DNA from: Pseudoalteromonas sp. N1230-9
GTDB lineage: Bacteria; Pseudomonadota; Gammaproteobacteria; Enterobacterales; Alteromonadaceae
Direction of reading: 5' to 3'
Length of the DNA: 64,000 nucleotides
Assembly: GCF_032716425.1 (NCBI RefSeq)
Contig: NZ_CP090419.1
Location: 1,738,001 to 1,802,000, forward strand
A model generated the notes under the pieces. That model saw only the letters and a list, made by a program, of their open reading frames with translations, was not told the origin of the DNA and did not search any database. The translations under genes were made by a program, and so were the position numbers. Position 1 is the first letter of the stretch. Each line of letters starts with the position of its first letter. This document shows, in pieces, positions 17,808-26,395 of the stretch.

Positions 17808-19475
17808 TTATTTTTTGTACGCGTCGTTGTGAACCCCAGCAGCACGACCAGAAGGGTCAGCATTGTTTTGGAATGATTCATCCCAAGCCAGTGCTTCAGG
17901 TGTTGAGCAAGCAACCGATTTGCCGTGCGGAACACATTTAGCTGCTGCATCGCCAGGGAAGTGTTCTTCGAAAATACTACGATAGAAATAAGCTTCTTTA
18001 GAATCAGGCGTATTAATCGGATATTTATACTTCGCATTGGCAAGATCTTGATCGCTTACTTGCTCATTCACATACTCTTTTAAAGTATCAATCCAGTTAT
18101 AACCTACGCCATCAGAAAACTGCTCTTTTTGACGCCATAGCACTTCGTCTGGTAGATAGCCGTCGAATGCTTCACGAATAATGTGCTTTTCGATTTTACC
18201 GTCTTTACACATTTTCGCTTCAGGGTTGATGCGCATTGCGACATCAACAAACTCTTTGTCTAAGAACGGTACACGTGCTTCAACTCCCCATGCAGCCATT
18301 GATTTATTAGCACGTAAGCAGTCAAACATATGAAGCTTAGACACTTTACGATTGAGCTCTTCATGGAACTCTTGCGCATTTGGTGCCTTATGGAAGTATA
18401 AATAACCACCGAATAATTCGTCAGCACCTTCACCCGACAACACCATTTTAATACCCATGGCTTTGATTTGGCGTGCCATTAAATACATAGGTGTTGAGGC
18501 GCGGATGGTTGTTACGTCATACGTTTCGATGTGATAAATCACTTCACGCAGTGCATCAATACCTTCTTGAATAGTAAAGTGAATAGGGTGGTGAACCGTG
18601 CCAATCATATCAGCTACTTTTTGTGCCGCAGCTAAGTCAGGTGAACCTTCAAGCCCAACCGAAAATGAATGCAGCTTTGGCCACCATGCATCAGATTCGT
18701 CGTTATCTTCAATCCGTTTTGCAGCAAAGCGTTGCGTTATAGCAGAAATAACTGATGAATCTAAACCACCAGATAGTAATACACCATAAGGAACATCACA
18801 CATTAATTGACGTTTAACAGCTGCCTCTAGGCCTTGTTTTACATCACTTGCTTTTGCATCGTTGTCTTTTACAGCATCAAAGCTTTGCCAATCACGGCTG
18901 TAGTACTTACGAAGTTGACCATCTTTGCTCCATAAGAAGTGCCCAGGAGGGAATTCTTCAATATGTTTACAAATTGGCGATAATGCTTTTAATTCTGAGG
19001 CAACATAAAAGTTACCGTGTTCATCGTGACCCGTATAAAGCGGGATAATACCGATATGGTCGCGGCCTATTAAGTAAGCATCTTGCTCTTCGTCGTACAA
19101 ACAAAACGCAAAAATACCATTTAAGTCGTCTAAAAACTCAGGACCTTTTTGCTTGTATAAAGCCAATATGACTTCACAGTCTGATTGCGTTTGAAAAGTA
19201 AAATCGCTTTCTAGATTTGCAGCTAACTCTTTGTGGTTATAAATTTCACCATTAACAGCAAGTATATTAGTACGTTCAGGGTTATACAGTGGTTGGGCAC
19301 CACTTGATACACCTACGATAGCAAGGCGTTCATGAACTAAAATCGCTTTATCAGACGAATATACGCCAGACCAATCTGGCCCGCGGTGTCTTAAAAGTTT
19401 TGACATCTCAATTGCTTGACCACGCAATTGTGTGGGATCAGATTTAATATCTAATACACCAAAAATTGAACACAT
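17808..19475 (-). CDS. asnB: Asparagine synthetase B, glutamine-hydrolysing
   Basis: The enzyme makes asparagine from aspartate, glutamine and ATP. It is 555 residues, matching E. coli AsnB (554). Cys2 (MCSIFGV) is the glutaminase nucleophile after removal of Met1. The glutaminase domain spans about 1-190 and includes RHRGPDWSG and AVNGEIYNH. The synthetase domain contains the ATP-pyrophosphatase loop LSGGLDSS near residue 232 and GEGADELFGGY. The start has GAGGAGT upstream. It is monocistronic. A TGCAC-N7-GTGCA repeat about 250 bases upstream may link it to nitrogen control. Confidence 0.96.
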   Translation of the reverse strand: MCSIFGVLDIKSDPTQLRGQAIEMSKLLRHRGPDWSGVYSSDKAILVHERLAIVGVSSGAQPLYNPERTNILAVNGEIYNHKELAANLESDFTFQTQSDCEVILALYKQKGPEFLDDLNGIFAFCLYDEEQDAYLIGRDHIGIIPLYTGHDEHGNFYVASELKALSPICKHIEEFPPGHFLWSKDGQLRKYYSRDWQSFDAVKDNDAKASDVKQGLEAAVKRQLMCDVPYGVLLSGGLDSSVISAITQRFAAKRIEDNDESDAWWPKLHSFSVGLEGSPDLAAAQKVADMIGTVHHPIHFTIQEGIDALREVIYHIETYDVTTIRASTPMYLMARQIKAMGIKMVLSGEGADELFGGYLYFHKAPNAQEFHEELNRKVSKLHMFDCLRANKSMAAWGVEARVPFLDKEFVDVAMRINPEAKMCKDGKIEKHIIREAFDGYLPDEVLWRQKEQFSDGVGYNWIDTLKEYVNEQVSDQDLANAKYKYPINTPDSKEAYFYRSIFEEHFPGDAAAKCVPHGKSVACSTPEALAWDESFQNNADPSGRAAGVHNDAYKK

Positions 19476-19720
19476 AGTGACTCCTCATTCCTATTATGTG
19501 TGCAGTTAACATAAATTTAAAACTGCGAACCTTTGTTTTAACAGAAATAATTACCTAAGTCACACAGGTTTTTTAAATATTTAAGAATAAAATATGCACC
19601 ATAATAGGTGAGCGTTGCACCAAAATGATCAATAACTATTTTGCAATAAGCTCATAGACAATGGATAAATCTGAAATCGCTCTATATTTAAAGGCGGGCA
19701 GAAATTTTTTAGTTAATCTT

Positions 19721-19737
19721 TGCACTGGTTTTGTGCA
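19721..19737. promoter_or_regulatory. Candidate NtrC-like site upstream of asnB
   Basis: TGCAC-N7-GTGCA occupies exactly the 17-base arrangement of enterobacterial NtrC sites. A second partial match (TGCACC...GGTG, 19595-19610) and a lone TTGCACC at 19615-19621 lie closer to the gene. No convincing sigma54 -24/-12 element was found between these and asnB, so the reading is tentative. Confidence 0.35.
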
Positions 19738-19764
19738 ATAGAGTGCTTAATAATTTGTGCTGGT

Positions 19765-19784
19765 GATCTTGTGTATACAAGATC
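19765..19784. repeat. Inverted repeat GATCTTGT-N4-ACAAGATC
   Basis: An eight-base perfect inverted repeat surrounds GTAT. The core TTGT-N4-ACAA resembles sites bound by dimeric helix-turn-helix regulators. It lies between the end of pxpC and the upstream region of asnB. Function is unknown. Confidence 0.4.
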
Positions 19785-19792
19785 TATAAATA

Positions 19793-19815
19793 GAGCAGCA
19801 CCGGGGGGGCTGCTC
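19793..19815 (-). terminator. Hairpin with a G7 loop after pxpC
   Basis: GAGCAGC at 19793-19799 pairs with GCTGCTC at 19809-19815. The region between contains a run of seven G on the plus strand. Read on the minus strand it follows the pxpC stop and precedes TATTTATAG, so it may be a weak terminator. Confidence 0.5.
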
Positions 19816-19821
19816 ACTATT

Positions 19822-20760
19822 TTACTGTTTATTTTTATATTCTAGAGCAATCTTTAATTGATTTAGATGAGAAGTTAGCTTTTGTTGTGCTTTGGTTGCC
19901 TCATTTAAACTGACGAATTCAAAGTGTAAAAAATCCCCCGGTTTTAATTGGGCAAAGTGTCTCAAATCAGCCTCAATAACTGTACCTAGCAATGGATAAC
20001 CACCGGTTGTTTGAGCATCATTTAAAAGAACAATAGGCTCGCCACTCGGTGGCAACTGGATACTACCAGGCATGACTGCCATAGAAGGTAATGATAAACC
20101 ATGTTCTAATTTGCATTCATCACTACTTAACCTCGCTCCCATGCGGTTACTACTGGGCGAAATATGCCATGAATGATTAATAAACTTGTCGATGCTTTGC
20201 TCTGGCAGTAATTTATTGTGAGGGCCTTCATAAACACGTATGTGTGTACTTTTTGGTGGAAGCATCGCACCTAAACCAATTTTGGTTTTGTACTGTGGTG
20301 TTATGTCTATGCTGTCACCAGGGTTTAAAGCGTTACCATGTAAACCACCAAACTTAGCGGTTAAATCGGTAGAGTAAGAGCCTAATATAGGTGTTGGTAA
20401 TTGCCAAATACCCCCTATAGCAAGGTAGCTTCGAAATCCATGTCGTGCAGCATTAAGTTTTAATACATCGCCTTTTTTTATGTAATAACTCCAGCCGGGT
20501 TGAATAGGGTTACCATTGACTGTAGCTTTCATATCCGTGCCGTGTAGGGCAATGTAGTAATCATTATCGAATTTAATTTCGGCAAGACCTAACGTGATTT
20601 CAAGTACAGGGCAATTATCGGGGTTACCGACTAATCGGTTACAAATAATTTGTGCATATGGGTCGATACAACCTGATTGACCAATACCTAAATGTCTTGA
20701 ACCTGTGCGTCCTTGATCTTGTATAGACATTTGCATACCCGGTTTAACAACGGTGATCAC
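19822..20760 (-). CDS. pxpC: 5-oxoprolinase subunit PxpC (biotin-dependent carboxyltransferase-like)
   Basis: PxpC works with PxpA and PxpB to open 5-oxoproline to glutamate with ATP. The 312-residue length and motifs such as SIQDQGRTGSRHLGIGQSG, TTGGYPLLGTV and the N-terminal VVKPGM are typical of the KipA/PxpC family. The gene starts four bases inside the end of pxpB, so the pair is co-translated. There is no adjacent pxpA (LamB/YcsF family) in the window. It must lie elsewhere, or this pair acts in a different reaction. Confidence 0.9.
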   Translation of the reverse strand: MITVVKPGMQMSIQDQGRTGSRHLGIGQSGCIDPYAQIICNRLVGNPDNCPVLEITLGLAEIKFDNDYYIALHGTDMKATVNGNPIQPGWSYYIKKGDVLKLNAARHGFRSYLAIGGIWQLPTPILGSYSTDLTAKFGGLHGNALNPGDSIDITPQYKTKIGLGAMLPPKSTHIRVYEGPHNKLLPEQSIDKFINHSWHISPSSNRMGARLSSDECKLEHGLSLPSMAVMPGSIQLPPSGEPIVLLNDAQTTGGYPLLGTVIEADLRHFAQLKPGDFLHFEFVSLNEATKAQQKLTSHLNQLKIALEYKNKQ

Positions 20761-21422
20761 GATAGCACCTCCTTAATTGTAAACTCGATGGTATCACCTG
20801 GCGCAAAAGCGCAAGGAGAGGGAACATTAATATCAAATAATTTAAAGTCGGTGTGACCTATAATTTGCCAGCCACCTGGCGAAGTTTCTGGGTAGATACC
20901 AGTTTGTTCACCGCCAATAGCAACTGAGCCTTTAGGAACAGATGTACGAGGAACGCTACGTCTCGGTGTGTATAATTTATTATTTAAACCACTTAGATAG
21001 GCAAATCCTGGCTGGAATCCTAAAAATAATACATGGTAGGTGCCACTACTATGTAATTGTACTACATCATCCACACTTAGGTTGTGATAGTGTGCAACAT
21101 GCTTAATATCAGGGCCATGAACTCCACCGTACCGTGTCGGTAACTGATGGTGGGTAGAGTTAAATTTTAATGATGAGACTTCAAGCCAGTGCTCATTCAA
21201 AGATGATAACCAATATTGACGTCTTAAAGGATCGTTTAAATATAAAGTCAGATTATTGTTTGCAGGCACCACATCGATAAAATCACCAGATTGTTGGCAG
21301 AGTTGTGCTAAAGCCCAGACTTTTTTTTGTGTTTCTAGAATTGTCTGTTCTGAATGACTTACATCAAAATAAATGCAGTGAGTGGTAAGTACAGTAATCG
21401 ATGGCGAGCTGTATGTAGTCAT
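20757..21422 (-). CDS. pxpB: 5-oxoprolinase subunit PxpB (KipI family)
   Basis: PxpB is the cyclophilin-like partner of PxpC. The 221-residue protein has the family signatures FLGFQPGFAYLSGL, RRSVPRTSVPKGSVAIGG and TGIYPETSPGGWQIIG near residues 130-195. In Bacillus the homologue KipI also inhibits a sporulation kinase, but in Gram-negative bacteria the oxoprolinase role is the established one. The first gene of a two-gene unit, it overlaps pxpC by four bases. Confidence 0.9.
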   Translation of the reverse strand: MTTYSSPSITVLTTHCIYFDVSHSEQTILETQKKVWALAQLCQQSGDFIDVVPANNNLTLYLNDPLRRQYWLSSLNEHWLEVSSLKFNSTHHQLPTRYGGVHGPDIKHVAHYHNLSVDDVVQLHSSGTYHVLFLGFQPGFAYLSGLNNKLYTPRRSVPRTSVPKGSVAIGGEQTGIYPETSPGGWQIIGHTDFKLFDINVPSPCAFAPGDTIEFTIKEVLS

Positions 21423-21518
21423 TGCATCCCAATTTAAAAGTGATTAGTCATAGCAACATAGCATAAAAGCACGAATTTGTTGATGTAAATACAGTTTTTG
21501 TATTTTAATCGAGTGTTA

Positions 21519-21547
21519 ATTGCCTACAACCTGGTGTTGTAGGCAAT
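21519..21547 (-). terminator. Strong hairpin after the aminopeptidase gene
   Basis: ATTGCCTACAAC at 21519-21530 pairs perfectly with GTTGTAGGCAAT at 21536-21547 across a five-base loop. It sits just beyond the minus-strand aminopeptidase stop. The T run lies on the plus-strand side, so termination efficiency for the minus strand is uncertain. Confidence 0.55.
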
Positions 21548-21554
21548 CTTTTTG

Positions 21555-23075
21555 TTACTGGTTGTTTAGAAGCCAGTTAGATAACAAACGCACACCGTAA
21601 CCAGTGCCGCCTTCAGCAAGCTCATCTTTTGCTTTGCTGTTAAGCGCATTTCCGGCAATATCAATGTGAACCCAGCGAGTTTCACCCGCAAAGTTTTTCA
21701 GGAAGCTTGCTGCTGTTGTTGCACCCGGACCATGTGAACCAATATTTTTTAAGTCTGCGATATCAGACTTTAGTGCATCTTCGTAGCCAAGGGGTAAACG
21801 CCATACATTTTCGTTTACTTGCTTACCAGCGATCGTTAGTTGTTCTACTAGTTGGTCATCCTCAGAGAAAATGGCGGCATAGTCATTACCTACAGCACCA
21901 ATTTTAGAGCCGGTTAATGTTGCAACGTCAACCATAATACTTGGTTTAAATTTATCACGGGCGTACCACATTGCATCACTAAGCACTAAACGACCTTCAG
22001 CATCGGTGTTTACAATTTCTACGCTTAGACCTTCGGCTGTGCGTACTACATCGCCAGGTGCAACGGCAAATTGTGACACCATATTAGCTGCCATGCCCAT
22101 TACTGCAACGACATTAGTATCAGCTTTTGCTAGTGCCATTGCTTTAACCGTTCCAAGTACCGCTGCTGCACCGGCCATATCTGATTTCATGCGGGCAATT
22201 GATGCACCTGTCTTTAGACTATAACCACCAGAGTCAAATGTAATACCTTTACCCACTAAAGCGATCGGTGTATTTTTGTTACCTTGATAATGCGCAACAA
22301 CTAAACGTGAACCTTGTTCGCTCCCACGACCAACTGCTTCTAGTGCACCCATACCAAGTTTTTTGATTTGCTTAGGCTCTAAAATAGAAATTTTGACACC
22401 TAACTTTTTAAGTTTTTTTGCAGCTTTTGCAAAATCAGCCGGCGTCATTTCAGTTGCAACTTCACTTGTTAAGTCGCGAGCTAAAAATACACCTTCTTCT
22501 ATATGTTGTAGTAAAGTATGGTTTTTGACCGCTTGGTCTATATTTTCTACATCGACTGTATAGCTCACTAAGTGACTATCTTTTTCTTTTTTGTAAACTT
22601 CAAAGCGGTGGTCACGTAGATTTGCGCCATGGGCAAACTCTGCAGCATATTTAGCGTTAGTTTCTTGATCAGTGATTGTCGAGAAATCAAGGCTGACGTT
22701 TTCTTGTTTTGCTTTATGTAGCTGCGCATGAACATTGCCACCAAGCTTTGCCATTTTTGCTGCATCTAGCTCTGCTTGTTCACCTAAGCCAACTAGAAGA
22801 ATACGTTGATGCTGACTACCATTTGGAGCAATGATCTCTAATGTTTTACCATATTTAGCTTCAAAGTCTGAAAAATCAATCACTTTGTTGATGTGAGTTT
22901 GTGTCTCTGAGGCTAAATGGTTGAATTTGGCGATTTGTGTTTCAGTGTCTAAAAACAATACCAAAGTGTTATCTGTTGCTTGAATAGATTGCTTAAAAGT
23001 GAACTCTGCTGCATTCACTTGCGTAGCAAGCGTTATACCCAATGCAAGAGCAGATAAGCTATGTGCAATTCTCAT
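21555..23075 (-). CDS. Exported leucyl aminopeptidase (peptidase family M17)
   Basis: This two-metal aminopeptidase removes N-terminal residues from peptides. It is 506 residues with a signal peptide (likely cleavage after VNA, residue 23), so unlike cytoplasmic PepA it is exported. The N-terminal macro-like domain is followed by the catalytic domain with VGKGITFDSGG, MKSDMAGAAAVLG and the signature NTDAEGRLVLSDA, which carry the metal-binding Lys, Asp and Glu residues. Signal-bearing M17 enzymes are common in marine Alteromonadales that feed on protein. It is monocistronic. Confidence 0.92.
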   Translation of the reverse strand: MRIAHSLSALALGITLATQVNAAEFTFKQSIQATDNTLVLFLDTETQIAKFNHLASETQTHINKVIDFSDFEAKYGKTLEIIAPNGSQHQRILLVGLGEQAELDAAKMAKLGGNVHAQLHKAKQENVSLDFSTITDQETNAKYAAEFAHGANLRDHRFEVYKKEKDSHLVSYTVDVENIDQAVKNHTLLQHIEEGVFLARDLTSEVATEMTPADFAKAAKKLKKLGVKISILEPKQIKKLGMGALEAVGRGSEQGSRLVVAHYQGNKNTPIALVGKGITFDSGGYSLKTGASIARMKSDMAGAAAVLGTVKAMALAKADTNVVAVMGMAANMVSQFAVAPGDVVRTAEGLSVEIVNTDAEGRLVLSDAMWYARDKFKPSIMVDVATLTGSKIGAVGNDYAAIFSEDDQLVEQLTIAGKQVNENVWRLPLGYEDALKSDIADLKNIGSHGPGATTAASFLKNFAGETRWVHIDIAGNALNSKAKDELAEGGTGYGVRLLSNWLLNNQ

Positions 23076-23232
23076 TTATATATCCCAATGTTAAAAAAAG
23101 CTTTTTTTACCCTATTAACACTAAAGAGTTAAATTTTAAGCGGTGAATAGCCCGTGGGATGCGTTTAAGTTGAAATATTTTATATTTCTCTTAGGTCTAT
23201 TAAATACACACGCTATGACGAGGTAAATTAGT

Positions 23233-24504
23233 ATGACAATTAAGTCTTTATTGGTGGCATGGTTCACCGTCAGTGCAGTTGCTAGTATCAGTCCCGTTTT
23301 GGCCAAAGAAGACCTGTCTAATGCAACTAAGCATATTGAAACTATAGTATTAGGTTCGGGTTGTTTTTGGGGAGCAGAAAAACGCTATGAAGCCCTCAAC
23401 GGTGTGCTCGATGCGGTATCGGGTTATGCTGATGGCCAAGGCTTTAAGGCGACATATAAAAATATTACACGTAGCTCTCGTCGTTTTGATGAAAACAATT
23501 ACGCTGAGGTAGTTAAAGTAACTTATAACAGCAACAAATTAACGACAGAAGATCTTTTAAAACATTACTTTGAGAGTCATGATCCCACACAGCTTAACCG
23601 GCAGGGCAATGATATTGGCACACAATATCGGTCGACTATTCTAACCAGCAACTCCAATCAGCTTGTTAGTGCAAATCGCCTTAAAGAAGAGTATCAAAAA
23701 AAATTATCATCTGCAGGCTTTGGTGAAATTAAAACGGTTATCAAACCGCTTGATAGGTTTTTTAAAGCAGAGGAATATCACCAAGACTATATAAAGAAAA
23801 ATCCGAATGGCTACTGTCCTGATCATTCTACAGGGGTTGTATTTAACCCATTAGAAAAGCCTAAAATAGATAACACTGCTTTACTCGCTAACAAACATAT
23901 TGTAGTAATAGATGCTAAAGGCTATTGCCCGTATTGCGAAAAATTTAAAAAAGAAGTTGCTAATGCTTACAAGGGCACAATCCCTATGACTTTTCGCCAT
24001 GCTGATCAACTTGCTGGCTTTGTTATTAACACACCTACTTGGGCAACACCCACACTTTTATTTATCGAAGATGGTAAAGAAGTTTATGGGCGTCAAGGGT
24101 ATGTAAATAAGGAGGAGTTTTACAAAGCATTGGGCGCATTTAAATTGGGGGACAGTGAGGCCTTTCGAGTGGCATTTCATTCCAGAACAGACAGCCCGTT
24201 TTGTAAGGAATATGACATTTTTAAAAATACCCCAGATGGCATTTTTATCGATAAATTAAGTGGTGCACCATTATTTGATACTCGAGATAGATTTAATTCA
24301 GGAACAGGCTGGTTGTCTTTTACTCACCCCGTTAAAAATAGTGTAACGATGCATGAAGATAATAGCTATGGTATGCAGCGCATAGAGCTAAAATCGAAAA
24401 GCTCAGGGATTCATTTAGGGCACTTATTTCCAGGGGAAGGTCCAAGAGGACAAGATAGATATTGCATCAATGCAACAGTACTTGAGTTTGTTCCGCGTAG
24501 TTAA
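23233..24504 (+). CDS. Exported MsrA-thioredoxin-MsrB fusion, methionine sulfoxide reductase
   Basis: This repairs oxidised methionine in envelope proteins, reducing both sulfoxide stereoisomers. A signal peptide (about 1-24, ending VLA) is followed by MsrA (about 35-195; catalytic Cys44 in GSGCFWGAE). Next comes a thioredoxin/glutaredoxin-like segment (about 218-300) with a CPYC motif at 232-235, then MsrB (about 305-420; catalytic Cys411 in RYCIN). The MsrB zinc cysteines of the CxxC type are lost: the canonical CVVCG position reads DKLSG. The order MsrA-Trx-MsrB differs from the Neisseria PilB order Trx-MsrA-MsrB. The internal CPYC domain may reduce both catalytic domains. No DsbD-like electron donor is nearby. 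Monocistronic. Confidence 0.92.
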   Translation: MTIKSLLVAWFTVSAVASISPVLAKEDLSNATKHIETIVLGSGCFWGAEKRYEALNGVLDAVSGYADGQGFKATYKNITRSSRRFDENNYAEVVKVTYNSNKLTTEDLLKHYFESHDPTQLNRQGNDIGTQYRSTILTSNSNQLVSANRLKEEYQKKLSSAGFGEIKTVIKPLDRFFKAEEYHQDYIKKNPNGYCPDHSTGVVFNPLEKPKIDNTALLANKHIVVIDAKGYCPYCEKFKKEVANAYKGTIPMTFRHADQLAGFVINTPTWATPTLLFIEDGKEVYGRQGYVNKEEFYKALGAFKLGDSEAFRVAFHSRTDSPFCKEYDIFKNTPDGIFIDKLSGAPLFDTRDRFNSGTGWLSFTHPVKNSVTMHEDNSYGMQRIELKSKSSGIHLGHLFPGEGPRGQDRYCINATVLEFVPRS

Positions 24505-24582
24505 ATGTTATTAGTAAAAATTAGTTGAAACCATAGTTATAGCCTATCCTAAAACTATGGCTGGAGAAACTAGATACTTTTT

Positions 24583-25353
24583 GTGTTGAAAACCAAACTA
24601 ATTTATACGTTAATTTTAAAATTGTGCTTATTTTCTAATGGATTAGTGTGTAAGGAATTAAAAGCCATCGTGATAGGTGTAGAGAATATAGAGTATCTAC
24701 CTTATTACGATGGCAGTGACAGTAAAAAGCCTAACTTCACAGGATTTAGTGAAAAATTGCTTAAACAATTCAGCAGAGAATTTGGTTATAGCGTTAAGTT
24801 TTATCCCGCCCCTTTAAATCGTCTTTATAGGGATCTGGTTACTGAAAACTATATTGATTTTAAATACCCTGACAATCCGCAGTGGCAAAAATCGTTTAAA
24901 GATACATTTTCTAAATCTAACCCCATTATTTACTCAGAATCTATTTTGGATACAGTTACAGGCATTGCGAGTTTGCAACAAAGTACCAGGCTTTCGGACT
25001 GTAGTAGGGTAGGTAAAGTTCGAGGCTTTACATCACAAAGTTATAAATCACATTTTATGAAAAAGCAGATAGACGTTGTGGAGACGGCTGATACCAGTGA
25101 ATTGATTTCTTTATTATTGTTAAAGCGAATAAATTGTATTTACATATCTAAAGATGTTTTGAACTATAAAATGCGAGAAGAGTTTGAAAACAGAGTGCCC
25201 GTGTACTTTCACGATAAACTTGCGGTAGATGTGCAAAGTTTCCATCTATCAACAGTTAAATATCCTGATGTTATTGAGCAATTTAATTTATATTTATCTA
25301 CCCACAGTGACCAAGTTAGAGCTTTAAAGCAGCAGTTTGATATTGGCCTTTAA
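24583..25353 (+). CDS. Periplasmic solute-binding-like protein (SBP family 3)
   Basis: This 256-residue exported protein has a hydrophobic N-terminal signal (likely cleavage near LVCKE). Its fold pattern resembles amino-acid-type solute-binding proteins, with FTGFSEKLLKQFSREFGY early, a central YSESILDTVTGIASL hinge region, and a C-terminal PDVIEQFNLYLSTH helix. The GTG at 24583 is the best start, although the nearest GGAG is rather far upstream. No ABC transporter genes are nearby. Such orphan proteins are frequent in Alteromonadales and may be sensors or enzymes-in-decay rather than transport components. The ligand is unknown. Confidence 0.7.
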   Translation: MLKTKLIYTLILKLCLFSNGLVCKELKAIVIGVENIEYLPYYDGSDSKKPNFTGFSEKLLKQFSREFGYSVKFYPAPLNRLYRDLVTENYIDFKYPDNPQWQKSFKDTFSKSNPIIYSESILDTVTGIASLQQSTRLSDCSRVGKVRGFTSQSYKSHFMKKQIDVVETADTSELISLLLLKRINCIYISKDVLNYKMREEFENRVPVYFHDKLAVDVQSFHLSTVKYPDVIEQFNLYLSTHSDQVRALKQQFDIGL

Positions 25354-25361
25354 TCAGGTCG

Positions 25362-25399
25362 AAAAAAAGCCCGGTCAGAACACACAAGAACCGGGCTTT
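25362..25399. terminator. Terminator shared by convergent genes
   Basis: AAAGCCCGGT at 25366-25375 pairs with ACCGGGCTTT at 25390-25399. On the minus strand the stem is followed by a seven-T run, so it is a strong terminator for the small secreted-protein gene. It can also end the plus-strand solute-binding gene. Confidence 0.85.
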
Positions 25400-25431
25400 C
25401 GACAACAATTTGGTTGGGGGAACCTTTATAA

Positions 25432-25851
25432 CTACAGCGCTAAGTTTTGCTTTGCACGGCTTAAGTTGTGGTTTACAAGTTCATTTTTAGAAATTTGTAC
25501 TGCTTCATAAAAGTCAGAAAGCGCGGCTGTATCGTTTTCAGACATGATGCGTGCAACACCTCGGTTACTAAGTGCAAACGATGTTAACTCGCGGCGTTTG
25601 TAACCTGGTACTTTACTTGTACTTAGAAGAGAAATTGCTTGTGTACACAGGCTTTCTGCTTCTGAAAAATTCTTTTCTTTAACGCTTAATGCACAGCGGT
25701 TGAAGGCAGTTTCGTATTGGCTGGTTGCATTATCGTTGGTTTGCGCTTGCTCAATAACCATCAGTTTATAATCAGCTTGTGCGGCTACTGCCATCGCTGA
25801 GCAAGTTAATAAAGAGCTAAGTGCAATAGTGGTTACAAGTGTTTTTAACAT
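25432..25851 (-). CDS. Small secreted TPR-like protein, paralogue 1
   Basis: This 139-residue protein has a signal peptide ending near AVAAQA. The mature part contains two paired helices of tetratricopeptide character, one around CALSVKEKNFSEAESLC and one around ALSNRGVARIMSENDTAAL. Two Cys in the first helix pair (RCAL and ESLC) could form a disulfide in the periplasm. It is strongly similar to the gene at 27054-27476, with the C-terminal 60 residues nearly identical. The family is not recognised by name. Its upstream region shares spaced boxes with the paralogue, suggesting common regulation. It stands alone between a terminator and a long gap. Confidence 0.8.
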   Translation of the reverse strand: MLKTLVTTIALSSLLTCSAMAVAAQADYKLMVIEQAQTNDNATSQYETAFNRCALSVKEKNFSEAESLCTQAISLLSTSKVPGYKRRELTSFALSNRGVARIMSENDTAALSDFYEAVQISKNELVNHNLSRAKQNLAL

Positions 25852-26395
25852 GATAGTTTTCCTTTGAATAAGTTGGTGTTTCTTGCCAACGAATGAACTT
25901 TAAAATATTCCTATAAGCTAAACAAACGATTAAATTAAACCTGATAGATGAAGAAATTTAATCTATAGAGTAATTACTCAGAACTTGAGGTTTTTTGAGG
26001 GTTGAGCGTATGTAATGTCGATTCTAGTATCTTTAACAACTGCAATAAGTTTGGCTGAGTGCTTATAAATTTTTATGCCTGGCTCATTTATAGAAACGTT
26101 AGTTGCATCTGTAGACTGTGATTTTTATATGGAGATAGGTTTAGATAAACGAGATAACTTTTTAACAGTAGCCATTGGTTAGTAACTTTGTTAACAATAG
26201 CTTTTAAAAATTATGGACAAAGCATTTCAAGGTGACATTTAAATTCCAAGTTACCTGTATTTTTACAAGTTGAAAATGCTTCTGAACCTGAGTAAATATG
26301 CTTGTATATGAGAATCGCGGTGTTTAGCAAAACAATTAAAATTTTTGTCAAAGAATCATAGACAAGCCAATATTGAGAATCACAAGGAAAGAATT
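25852..26395. other. Long intergenic gap with the paralogue-type upstream boxes
   Basis: Between the minus-strand paralogue 1 and the plus-strand split gene there are 544 bases. ACAAACGAT at 25922-25930 and ATAGATGAAGAAA at 25944-25956 match, at the same spacing, the region upstream of the second paralogue. The remainder, about 25980-26380, is AT-rich and shows no convincing gene or RNA. Confidence 0.6.
25922..25970 (-). promoter_or_regulatory. Conserved upstream element of small secreted protein 1
   Basis: ACAAACGAT and ATAGATGAAGAAA start 22 bases apart and lie 70 bases before the start codon. The same two boxes with the same spacing occur at 27545-27592, 69 bases before paralogue 2. Conservation at fixed distance suggests a promoter or regulator site. 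Confidence 0.55.
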
